Shown here: positions 53,079 through 64,000 of the stretch, one piece after another
Numbering within the stretch: the first letter of the stretch is position 1
How the letters are laid out: the number at the start of each line of letters is the position of its first letter
Assembly (NCBI GenBank): GCA_016185305.1
Contig: JACPNV010000040.1
Location: forward strand, 92,668 to 156,667
Reading direction: 5' to 3'
Source of the DNA: Actinomycetota bacterium
GTDB taxonomy: Bacteria > Actinomycetota > Acidimicrobiia > Acidimicrobiales > Acidimicrobilacustridaceae
Length of the DNA stretch: 64,000 nucleotides
Notes under the pieces: generated by a model
Seen by the model: only the letters and a program-made list of their open reading frames with translations
What the model was told of the DNA's origin: nothing
Database searches by the model: none
Made by a program: the position numbers and the translations under genes

Positions 53079-53696
53079 TCAGCCGCTGGCAGCCAGCGAC
53101 GCGCGGATGAGCGCGTGCTGGACGAGCTCGAGAAGCGCCTGCTTGGTCGCGGCGCGGTCGCGTGCGTCGGTGGTGATGATCGGGACGTCTTCGGGGATGG
53201 CGAGCGCTTCGCGCACGTCGTCGATCGAGTGGTACTGCTTGCCGTGGAACAGGTTGATCGCCACGATGAACGGGACGCCCTGGGTCTCCATGTAGTCGAC
53301 GGCGGGGAAGCAGTCGGCGAGGCGGCTCGTGTCGACGAGCACCACCGAACCGATGGCGCCCCGCACCAAGTCGTCCCACATGAACTTGAAGCGGTCTTGT
53401 CCGGGTGTGCCGAACAAGTAGAGGATGAGATCGGCACCGAGCGTGATGCGGCCGAAGTCCATGGCGACCGTGGTCGACGTCTTGCCGGTGTTGGTGCCAC
53501 CGGTCTCGTCGATCCCCTCGGCCATCTTCGTCATGGCGGCTTCGGTTGTCAGCGGTGCGATCTCGGAGATGGACCCGACGAAGGTGGTCTTGCCCACCGC
53601 AAATCCGCCGGCCACGATGATCTTTACCGGGAGCGGTGCATTGTCATCCGCTGTGTCGGCTGAGGCGGCTGGCGCCTCAGAGCGCTTGAAGGCCAT
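53079..53696 (-). CDS. cvnD: Conservon GTPase (CvnD-like)
   Basis: 205 residues. Ras-like small GTPase of the bacterial Rup/MglA-related type: P-loop VAGGFAVGKTTF (GxxxxGKT), switch region TTVAMDFGRI, and YLFGTPGQDRFKFMW, where the usual DxxG is replaced by GTPGQ. VAINLF stands where a classic NKxD would be, as expected for conservon members. The start overlaps the DUF742 gene by 20 bases. Conservon GTPases act with Roadblock and histidine kinase partners at the membrane. Confidence 0.92.
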   Translation of the reverse strand: MAFKRSEAPAASADTADDNAPLPVKIIVAGGFAVGKTTFVGSISEIAPLTTEAAMTKMAEGIDETGGTNTGKTSTTVAMDFGRITLGADLILYLFGTPGQDRFKFMWDDLVRGAIGSVVLVDTSRLADCFPAVDYMETQGVPFIVAINLFHGKQYHSIDDVREALAIPEDVPIITTDARDRAATKQALLELVQHALIRASLAASG

Positions 53697-54063
53697 CGAG
53701 CACCCTTTCGAGCAGTTTCAGGTCGGGACGTTCGCCGTTTTGAGCATGTTGCGGCTTGTAGGACTGGAGGAAGCCCTCTTCGGTCATGTCACCCACGAGC
53801 ACGCGAGCCACACCGAGAGGGATGCTGAGATGCGCCGAGACTTCGGCGATGGAGATGGGAGCGGTGCACAGCGACACGATCTTCTTGCGCTCGAGCGCAA
53901 GGCGGGGCGCCGCTGACTGGCCCTGAGGCGTGACTCGAACGAGGGTCTCCAGTGGCAGGTCGACGTTGGAGCGCGTGCGCCCCCGTGTGTAGACGTAGGA
54001 GCGGGGACGGAACCGGCCACCGCCGCCACCCTCGTCTCCGTTGCTGTCGCCGAAATCGCTCAT
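53677..54063 (-). CDS. cvnC: DUF742 protein (CvnC-like)
   Basis: 128 residues. A glycine/acidic N-terminus leads into FRPRSYVYTRGRTRSN and SIAEVSAHLSIPLGVARVLVGDMTEEGFLQ, a winged-helix-like DUF742 signature. Third member of the four-gene conservon, between Roadblock and GTPase genes. Probable adaptor; no enzymatic motif is visible. Confidence 0.92.
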   Translation of the reverse strand: MSDFGDSNGDEGGGGGRFRPRSYVYTRGRTRSNVDLPLETLVRVTPQGQSAAPRLALERKKIVSLCTAPISIAEVSAHLSIPLGVARVLVGDMTEEGFLQSYKPQHAQNGERPDLKLLERVLDGLQAL

Positions 54064-54087
54064 GCAAACCCTCTTGCGGCACGCCCC

Positions 54088-54510
54088 TCATCGAGGCAGT
54101 GCTGACTGCAGTTCTGCCCGGATCTCGGGCGTAAGGACCGCTCCAGCCTTGTCGACCAGGACGGCCATCTCGTATCCAACGAGACCGACATCGCACTCGG
54201 CACTGGCGACGCAGGCCAGACAGGACCCGTCGCTGATGCCAGTCACGAAGAGAAAGGCGTTCTCCATTTCGATGATGACCTCGTTCACCGCCCCGCCTCC
54301 GAAGCGCCCTGCGGCACCGTAGGCCAAGCCGATGAGGCCCGAGGCTACCGCAGCGAAGCGGTCGGCCGCGTCTCTGTCGAGTCCCGCAGAGGTTGCGATC
54401 GGCAAGCCGTCGGACGAGACCACCACCGCCTCGTTCACGCCCGGCACCCGCTCGGCGAAGTTCTGCACCAGCCAGTTGAGGTTCCTGGCTTCAGCGCTGA
54501 GCTCAGTCAT
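54088..54510 (-). CDS. cvnB: Roadblock/LC7 protein (CvnB-like)
   Basis: 140 residues. The fold's pattern is clear: LNWLVQNFAERVPGVNEAVVVSSDGLPIATSAG, LIGLAYGAAGRFGGGAVNEVIIEMENAFLFVTG and DVGLVGYEMAVLVDKAG. Roadblock proteins bind and activate small GTPases. It sits 25 bases before DUF742 and 34 bases after the histidine kinase in the conservon. Confidence 0.93.
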   Translation of the reverse strand: MTELSAEARNLNWLVQNFAERVPGVNEAVVVSSDGLPIATSAGLDRDAADRFAAVASGLIGLAYGAAGRFGGGAVNEVIIEMENAFLFVTGISDGSCLACVASAECDVGLVGYEMAVLVDKAGAVLTPEIRAELQSALPR

Positions 54511-54544
54511 GGTCGTTCAGCTCCTGTTCGATTGCTCTGCATGC

Positions 54545-56859
54545 TCACGACTCGGTCTTGTCGGTGGGCGTCGTGCCGATCTTGCCCCGGTTGAGGCCAG
54601 AACGATAGCGAGACAACATCTTGCGGACTTCTTCTGGGGATCGGTGGGTCTGGCCGGTGCTCTTGACCGGCGCCGCCTCGGCGTTCGGTGGAGTCCACTC
54701 GGCGTCGGCCGACTTCTTCTTCGGCGTGCGCTTCACCAGGCCGGCCGCCGTCATCTCGGCTGCCTTCGCCTCAGCGCGGGCTGCCGCGGTGACCTGCTCG
54801 GCCACCGTGATGCCAGCCGGTGCGGGAGCCTTGTCGGCTTCGGCCACCGGCTCGGCAATCGCGGGCTCGGGCGCGGCCAGGGGCTCGGCTTCGGCCGCGG
54901 GCTCCGGGAAGGTGGTCTCCGGCTCGGTCGGCGGCGTTCCGGGAATGTCGGACTCCACCGGTCCTGGCGGGAGCTCTTCGTCGACGATCGACTGCAGGCC
55001 CCGGTCGAACGCTTCGTCCTCAGGCACCTCGATCGGTGTCTCGTCGACGAGCTCGTCGAGCAGCGAGTCGACATCGTCGTCGTCCTCGTCGACGACCACC
55101 AGCTCGTCGTCGTGCAGGACGATCATGTCGTCTCCGGGTACGGCGGCATCAGGAATCGTGGCCGGATCGCTGGCTTCGGCCATCTCCTCGACCGGCACCG
55201 GGACCTCGTCCAGGGCACGCTGGGACATGACGGCCGAAGGCTCTTCGCCTTCGTAGGTGACGATGACGGTCGGCAGGGACACGAGAGCGGTGACACCGCC
55301 CGACGGTGAGGCAGTCAGCTTCACGCTGATGTCGAAGCGCTGCGCGAGACGGCCGATCACGATGAAGCCAAGCGACCGGGACAGCGCGAGCCCGACGAGC
55401 GGCGGGCGCGCGAGCTGGATGTTCGCCTCGGCGAGTTGCTCGGCGCTCATGCCGATGCCCTGGTCGGAAACCGAGATGATGTATGAGCCGTCATCGGAGC
55501 GGTGGCCGACGATCTCGACCATCGTGTCGGGTGGTGAGAAGTGGGTGGCGTTCTCCATCAACTCCGACAGGAGGTGAGCGAGGTCGACCGCGACGTTGCC
55601 GCCAACGGTCGCGTCGTCGAGCGCGAGCAGCTGGATGCGAGCGAAGTCCTCGACCTCACCGATGGCCACCCGAACGACGTCGGCGAGCGCAACCGGGCGC
55701 CCGCGCCGGCGGGGCGGCTCGGCGCCAGCCAGCACGAGCAGCGACTCCGCGTTGCGGCGCATACGAGTGGCGAGGTGGTCGAGCTTGAACAGGTTGTCGA
55801 GCTGGTCGGGATCTTCCTCGTTCGCCTCGAGTTGGTCGATGAACTCGATCTGGCGGTCGAGGAGCGTCTGGTTGCGGCGAGCGAGGTTGATGAAGATGTC
55901 GCCGATGCCCTTGCGGAGCAGGGCCGCCTGCTCTTCGGCCACCTCGATCGTCACTTGCTGGATCGAGTTGAACGCGTCCGCGAGCTGTCCGATCTCGTCT
56001 TTGGAGTTGATGTCGATCGGCGTGAGCGTCTCCGCGAGCGACTCGCCCTCGCTCTCGTCGGGGTTCCGCAAGCGCTCCACGAGTGCCGGAAGCTTGTCGG
56101 TCGACAGCGAGTACGCCGCGCTCGTGAGCCGCTTCAGCGGCACGGTGGTGGCGCGGGCGACGAAGAAGGCGAAGATGAGGGCGATGGCAATGGCACCGAC
56201 CGCACCGGTGAGGTAGAGGGTCGCTTCCCGCTGGGCCGAAGCCTGCAGATCAGCGGCCGTCGCCTGCACCTGACCGAGCAGCTTCTGCTGGGCCGAGTTC
56301 AACGAGTCGACCTGCTGGATGCTGGCGGCGACCAGACCCGGTGCATCGACTGAGAACGTGGGCGAGCTCCGCCCCGCCGCTCCGAAGATCTGGTGTCCAC
56401 CTCGTACAGCGTCTTCGCGGTGTTGACATACTGGTCGACCGCTACCGGCGGGTCAGCCTGCAGCGCGTCCACCGAAGTCCGGTTGGTCTGGAGGTTCACC
56501 AGGCGGGACGTCGCCTGCTTGACTTTGGGCAACAACGTCGCGCTGGCGTCGAGGTTCTTGGCCGCGTCGTCGAAGGCCCGCTTGGCTTCGTCGGTCTTCG
56601 CCCGCTGAGCCTCGAGCTCGGCCTTGCCGGCCGCCTTGCGCGTCGCCATGTACTGCGCGGAGTAGATGCCTTCCTTCTCGAACTCGGTCGCGAGCTTGTA
56701 GTCGGCCTGCGCGAACTGCGTGAGCTGCTGCACCCGATCCGCGGCCTGCGCGACATCGAGACGTTGCCGTACGCCGATGATGGCCAGCAACAGCAGGACG
56801 ACGACCGGCGCCACGAGGATGGCGACGAGCTTCGTTCCCACCTTCAGGTTCTTGAGCAT
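54545..56859 (-). pseudogene. cvnA: Conservon sensor histidine kinase (CvnA-like, NIT domain), split by one-base frameshift
   Basis: About 770 codons if repaired. ATG 56859 starts MLKNLKVGTKLVAILVAPVV (membrane helix) and a nitrate/nitrite-sensing-type helical domain. Near residue 155 the frame reads LYEVDT then nonsense; the other minus frame continues QIFGAAGRSSPTFSVDAPG and through a second helix, a HAMP-like linker, a region with LATRMRRNAESLLVLAG, and an ATPase domain (ENATHFSPPD, SDQGIGMS). One C restored in the run at 56392-56393 rejoins them. The C-terminus is a long acidic, Pro/Ala-rich tail. As read, two fragments result, the second beginning about 56302. Confidence 0.88.
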
Positions 56860-57299
56860 GACGAACCTCGACTTCGAGCACTCTCGGGTTCTGGGACCAG
56901 CCTCGCTGACCCCCCTACTGGCGCATACGTCAATGCGCCAAGTCCAGAATCCATCGACCAGGTCCAGCGCTTTTTGAGGACCGCGACACGCGATTTCTGG
57001 TCCCGGCGGACTGCCCACCCTGCGCTGTCGCCTGGTTGCTCATCGAGCGGGTCCGGGCCTTGCCGCCTGCCGTACACAGGGCAGATTCTCCCCCGAACCC
57101 CCCGCCCGCGCGGTGGACCCCCCGGCCGATTTCCGAAGGTGCGACCCAAAATGAGCCGATTGGCCTACAACTACAACACCGGCAGGCGGCAGGCGGCAGG
57201 CGGCGCAGCGGCACAACACCAGCACGGACCCGGCAACGCCGGCAGGCGGCGGATCATCGCCGCCGCAGCAACTAGGCCGCAGCAACTAGTTTGCCGGCC
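56860..57299. promoter_or_regulatory. Divergent promoter region of the conservon and DUF4388 gene
   Basis: 440 bases without a credible gene. It should hold promoters in both directions. Repeats stand out: GGCAGGC three times in tandem (57181-57201), a 7-bp-stem hairpin at 57245-57264 (GGCGGCG/CGCCGCC), and a perfect 14-bp tandem duplication GCCGCAGCAACTAG at 57262-57289, ten bases before the DUF4388 start. I see no convincing -10/-35 pair. Confidence 0.55.
57262..57289. repeat. 14-bp perfect tandem duplication
   Basis: GCCGCAGCAACTAG at 57262-57275 and again at 57276-57289, directly upstream of the ATG at 57300. It could be paired binding sites or replication slippage. Confidence 0.88.
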
Positions 57300-57989
57300 A
57301 TGGCCGGCCTCGAAGGCTCACTGGAAGATCTCCCGTTCCTCGAGCTGTTGGAGTTCCTCGCAGGGAGCCGGCGCACCGGCGTGATCGAGCTGTCGGGGGC
57401 TTCACCCGGCATCGTCGTCTTGCACGAGGGCATGCTCACGCTGGCCCTCTCCGAGAACGGCCCGACGCTGCAACAGGTCTTCATCGGCTCGGGCATCGTC
57501 AGCTCCGACGGATGGTGGGAGGCCACCAACACCGGCAACCGCTCGAGCTCGCTTGCCGAAGCGGTGCTCGAGGCGGGAGCTCCGGCCAGCCAGGTCGAGC
57601 GGGTGCTGCGCGAGCAGATCATCGGGGCCGTCTTCGAGCTGATGCTGCCGAGCAAAGACGCGTTCGCCTTCACGCCCGGCGCGACCCACCTGCTCGGCCA
57701 CCGGTTCCTTTTCGACCCCGACGACGTGGTGCGCGAGGCGCAACGGCGGGTCGCGGCCTGGAAGGTGATCGCCGACTCGATCCCGTCGACCTCCCTCGTC
57801 GTGGTCCCGGTGCGCTACCTCCCCGGCGACTCGGTGACCATCAACTCGACCGATTGGACTGTGCTCGCTTTGCTCGACGGGCAGCGCTCTATCGCCGACA
57901 TCATCCGCGAACTGGGCATGAGCGCGTTCGCAGTCTGCAACGTCTTGCACCAGCTCCGGACGGCGGGGATCGTGGAGCCCAGGGGTTGA
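57300..57989 (+). CDS. DUF4388 (PATAN-like) protein
   Basis: 229 residues. The opening GSLEDLPFLELLEFLAGSRRTGVIELSG is the DUF4388 signature seen in PATAN-type signalling proteins, followed by VLHEGMLTLA and a helical middle part (VLREQIIGAVFEL). The C-terminus (WTVLALLDGQRSIADIIRELGMSAFAVCNVLHQLRTAGIV) looks like a winged-helix domain. It is divergent from the conservon; a role with that GTPase system is inferred from location, since such domains are common partners of small GTPases in bacteria. ATG 57300 preferred to TTG 57291. Confidence 0.8.
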   Translation: MAGLEGSLEDLPFLELLEFLAGSRRTGVIELSGASPGIVVLHEGMLTLALSENGPTLQQVFIGSGIVSSDGWWEATNTGNRSSSLAEAVLEAGAPASQVERVLREQIIGAVFELMLPSKDAFAFTPGATHLLGHRFLFDPDDVVREAQRRVAAWKVIADSIPSTSLVVVPVRYLPGDSVTINSTDWTVLALLDGQRSIADIIRELGMSAFAVCNVLHQLRTAGIVEPRG

Positions 57990-58100
57990 GCGGCGCCGTC
58001 GCGCCGATTGGCGCGAACAGGGCCATCGTTCGCGTTAGTGTTCGCGGACGCCACGAATCTGATCTCAGGACTCTCGAAGTTTGATCGACAGGAGAACGAA

Positions 58101-58826
58101 GTGAGCGATAGCCCGCAAGGCCCCGGTTGGTGGCAAGCATCTGATGGCAAGTGGTACCCACCCGAGCAAGCCCCTGGCGCGCAGCAGCCGGGCGTCCCCG
58201 TGGGCGGGGGTGGCACCGACCTCGGCTCGGTGTTCCAGTTCGCCTGGAACAAGTTCATCCAGAACATCGGTGAGTGGATCGTTCTCTGGCTCATTCTGAT
58301 CGGGGTCGTCGTCGCGTTTGCGATCGTCGCGTCGGTCGTGGTTGTGGGCACGGGTCTCGGCGGCTTCGGCGGCTTTCGCTTCAACTTCCTCGGGATCATC
58401 ATCGGTCTCATCGGCGGCGCCATACAAGGCATCTTGTTGGTTGCCATCGCCAAGGGCGCGGTGCAGACGGCCAACGGCCAGTCGATCGACCTCGGCAGCT
58501 GCTTCAAGTTCACGGGCAACAACATCACCGCAGGCATCGTGTTCGGTCTCATCATCGGCTTGCTCGGTTACTTCTGCTTCATCTTCGGCATCGTCGGCTG
58601 GCTGTTCTTCGGCTTCATTCCCGTGCTGTCGGCGCTCGACGACAAGGGCGCCGAATCGCTGAGCGAGTCGATGAACCTCTCGACCTCGCACAGCAACGAG
58701 GCGCTCGTCTGGCAGCTCATCAGTTGGTTCATCGCCGGCGTGGTCTGCTCGATCGGTGCACCGATCGCCATGCTTGGCGGCGTCTACCTCGTCAAGCGCT
58801 ATCGCGGCGAAGCCGTCGCCGCTTGA
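58101..58826 (+). CDS. Multi-pass membrane protein with N-terminal PGWWQASDGKWYPPE motif
   Basis: 241 residues from GTG 58101, preceded by AGGAGAAC. The first 25 residues carry the Trp-rich motif resembling DUF2510 (PGWYPDP-like), followed by a Pro/Gly linker and about four to five hydrophobic helices at roughly 60-85, 95-120, 145-180 and 205-230 (FAIVASVVVVGTGLGG, GIVFGLIIGLLGYFCFIFGIVGW). The arrangement resembles uncharacterised glycine-rich DUF975-like membrane proteins. Function unknown. Confidence 0.78.
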   Translation: MSDSPQGPGWWQASDGKWYPPEQAPGAQQPGVPVGGGGTDLGSVFQFAWNKFIQNIGEWIVLWLILIGVVVAFAIVASVVVVGTGLGGFGGFRFNFLGIIIGLIGGAIQGILLVAIAKGAVQTANGQSIDLGSCFKFTGNNITAGIVFGLIIGLLGYFCFIFGIVGWLFFGFIPVLSALDDKGAESLSESMNLSTSHSNEALVWQLISWFIAGVVCSIGAPIAMLGGVYLVKRYRGEAVAA

Positions 58827-58865
58827 GCGACGCTTCCGCGACCGCGAGCTCATTCAGCGAGCGAG

Positions 58866-60356
58866 CTAGTTCAACGGGCGATCGGTAGGCCGGAGCGGTG
58901 AGGGCAGGTCAGTCGTGCCCATGAGGTAGCGGTCGACCGCGGCCGCACACGAGCGGCCCTCGGCGATGGCCCACACGATGAGGCTCTGGCCGCGACCCAT
59001 GTCGCCACTCACGAACACGCCCTCGACGTTGGTGGTTCCGCCGCTCCCGGCCGCGTAGGCCTGCCACTCGTCGTTGCGAGCGACGTTGCCGCGGCCGTCG
59101 ATCTCGCAGCCGAGCTGCTCCACCAGCCCCTCCCGCTGAGCGCCGGTGAAGCCCATGGCGAGGAGCACGAGCTCGCACGGCAGCTCGAACTCGCCGCCCG
59201 CGACCGGCTCGAAGGTGGGCCGGCCGTCTTGCATCGCCATCTCGACCTCGACGGCACGCAACACCTTCACGTTGCCGGCGTCGTCCCCGACGAACTCGAC
59301 GGTGTTCACCGCAAAGACCCGCTCGCCGCCCTCCTCGTGGGCCGAGGACACGCGATAGATCATCGGCCACGTCGGCCACGGGTTCGCATCGGGGCGAGCC
59401 TCGGGCGGCCGGGGCCGGATCTCGAACTGGTGGACGCTGGCCGCCTTCTGGCGGTGGGCCGTTCCCAGGCAGTCGGCGCCCGTGTCGCCGCCACCGATGA
59501 TGATCACGTTCTTGCCCTCTGCGGTGATCGTCGGCGCGCCGAGATCGCCGTTCTGGACCCGGTTGGCGATCGGGAGGTACTCCATCGCCTGGTGGATGCC
59601 GTTGAGCTCGCGGCCGGAGATCGGCAGGTCGCGGCGCACGGTGGCGCCCCCCGCGAGGACGAGGGCGTCGAACTCGTGCCGTAACTGTGCCCCGGTCAGG
59701 TCGGCGCCGGCATGCACCCCGGCGCGGAACTCGGTCCCTTCGGCTTCCATCTGGCTGATCCGGCGGTCGAGGACGCGCTTCTCCATCTTGAACTCCGGGA
59801 TGCCGTAGCGCAGCAGACCTCCGATTCTGTCGTCCCGCTCGAACACCACGACCTCGTGGCCAGCGCGGGTCAGCTGCTGGGCGGCGGCCAGGCCCGCGGG
59901 GCCCGAACCGATCACCGCGACCCGCTTGCCCGTCTTCGTGCTCGGAAGCACCGGCGCCACCCAGCCTTCGGACCACGCCCGATCGATGATCTCGACCTCG
60001 ACCTGCTTGATGGTCACCGCCGGTTGGTTGATGCCGAGCACGCACGCCGCCTCGCACGGCGCGGGGCACAGGCGCCCGGTGAACTCGGGAAAGTTGTTCG
60101 TCGCATGCAGCCGGTCGATGGCGTCGCGCCAGCGGTCGCGGTAGACCAGGTCGTTCCAGTCAGGGATGAGGTTGCCGAGCGGGCATCCGTTGTTGCAGAA
60201 CGGGATGCCGCAATCCATGCACCGGCCGGCCTGGTCGCGCACCTTGTGGATCGGGAAGGGCTCGTAGACCTCTTTCCAGTCCTTGAGGCGGACGGGTACC
60301 GCGCGGCGTTCCGGTAGCTCGCGCGTATGTTTCAAGAACCCCTTGACGTCACCCAT
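58866..60356 (-). CDS. gltD: Glutamate synthase (NADPH) small subunit
   Basis: 496 residues. Supplies electrons from NADPH through FAD and two 4Fe-4S clusters to GltB for glutamate formation from glutamine and 2-oxoglutarate. Cysteine clusters: [17 protein letters not shown] and [15 protein letters not shown] site [22 protein letters not shown] site [14 protein letters not shown]; late [24 protein letters not shown] 60356 is chosen over GTG 60362 because AGAGGTGA lies just upstream. It follows gltB by nine bases on the minus strand. Confidence 0.96.
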   Translation of the reverse strand: MGDVKGFLKHTRELPERRAVPVRLKDWKEVYEPFPIHKVRDQAGRCMDCGIPFCNNGCPLGNLIPDWNDLVYRDRWRDAIDRLHATNNFPEFTGRLCPAPCEAACVLGINQPAVTIKQVEVEIIDRAWSEGWVAPVLPSTKTGKRVAVIGSGPAGLAAAQQLTRAGHEVVVFERDDRIGGLLRYGIPEFKMEKRVLDRRISQMEAEGTEFRAGVHAGADLTGAQLRHEFDALVLAGGATVRRDLPISGRELNGIHQAMEYLPIANRVQNGDLGAPTITAEGKNVIIIGGGDTGADCLGTAHRQKAASVHQFEIRPRPPEARPDANPWPTWPMIYRVSSAHEEGGERVFAVNTVEFVGDDAGNVKVLRAVEVEMAMQDGRPTFEPVAGGEFELPCELVLLAMGFTGAQREGLVEQLGCEIDGRGNVARNDEWQAYAAGSGGTTNVEGVFVSGDMGRGQSLIVWAIAEGRSCAAAVDRYLMGTTDLPSPLRPTDRPLN

Positions 60357-60365
60357 GTTCACCTC

Positions 60366-64000
<3,635 letters not shown>

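Overview
The window reads as a high-GC actinobacterial chromosome segment. A member of the class Acidimicrobiia is most likely. The reasons are fused F420 synthase fbiC, an AftD-type arabinofuranosyltransferase, a conservon (NIT histidine kinase, Roadblock, DUF742 and GTPase), many GTG/TTG starts with 4-bp stop/start overlaps, and a membrane protein opening with the motif PGWWQASDGKWYPPE. This placement is inference; no rRNA or other marker gene is present, and I recognised no rRNA, tRNA or CRISPR array.

Layout: 0-4 kb carries pentose phosphate genes (transaldolase, truncated by the window edge, and 6-phosphogluconolactonase) and fbiC. At 4-5.3 kb a lone AbiEi-like gene lies between two pairs of a 49-bp palindromic repeat. 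From 5.4 to 29.8 kb runs a long cell-envelope glycan region: an FAD oxidoreductase, a GT39/acyltransferase-3 fusion, GT2 with DUF2304, a tightly coupled minus-strand operon (two GT39-like proteins, a GNAT-like protein, polysaccharide deacetylase, methyltransferase), two SGNH proteins, lipoproteins, a GT4, AftD, another GT2 and an acyltransferase-SGNH protein. From 29.8 to 38 kb are arfB, a hydrolase, a HAD nucleotidase, two c-di-GMP enzymes around a GH5 glycosidase, and a J-domain protein. A sulfatase that looks AT-richer than its neighbours, with a repeat-dense upstream flank, lies at 38.1-40.0 kb.

From 40 to 47.7 kb are two oxidoreductases and then two converging operons. The plus operon has a diiron protein fused to an SCP2 domain, a UbiB-like kinase and a TetR. 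The minus operon has a cytochrome P450 and a second TetR. The promoters of the two operons share the 9-mer ACGTTCGTT. From 47.7 to 58.8 kb are a peptide-type solute-binding lipoprotein, Lon, a GT2, the conservon and a DUF4388 protein. The window ends in gltD and gltB on the minus strand.

Four conserved genes have damaged reading frames: an in-frame TGA in a secretory lipase, no usable start on a GT4, a one-base frameshift in the conservon kinase and an in-frame TAG in gltB. Every lesion can be undone by one base. Consensus error is therefore as likely as real decay and should be excluded before biological interpretation.
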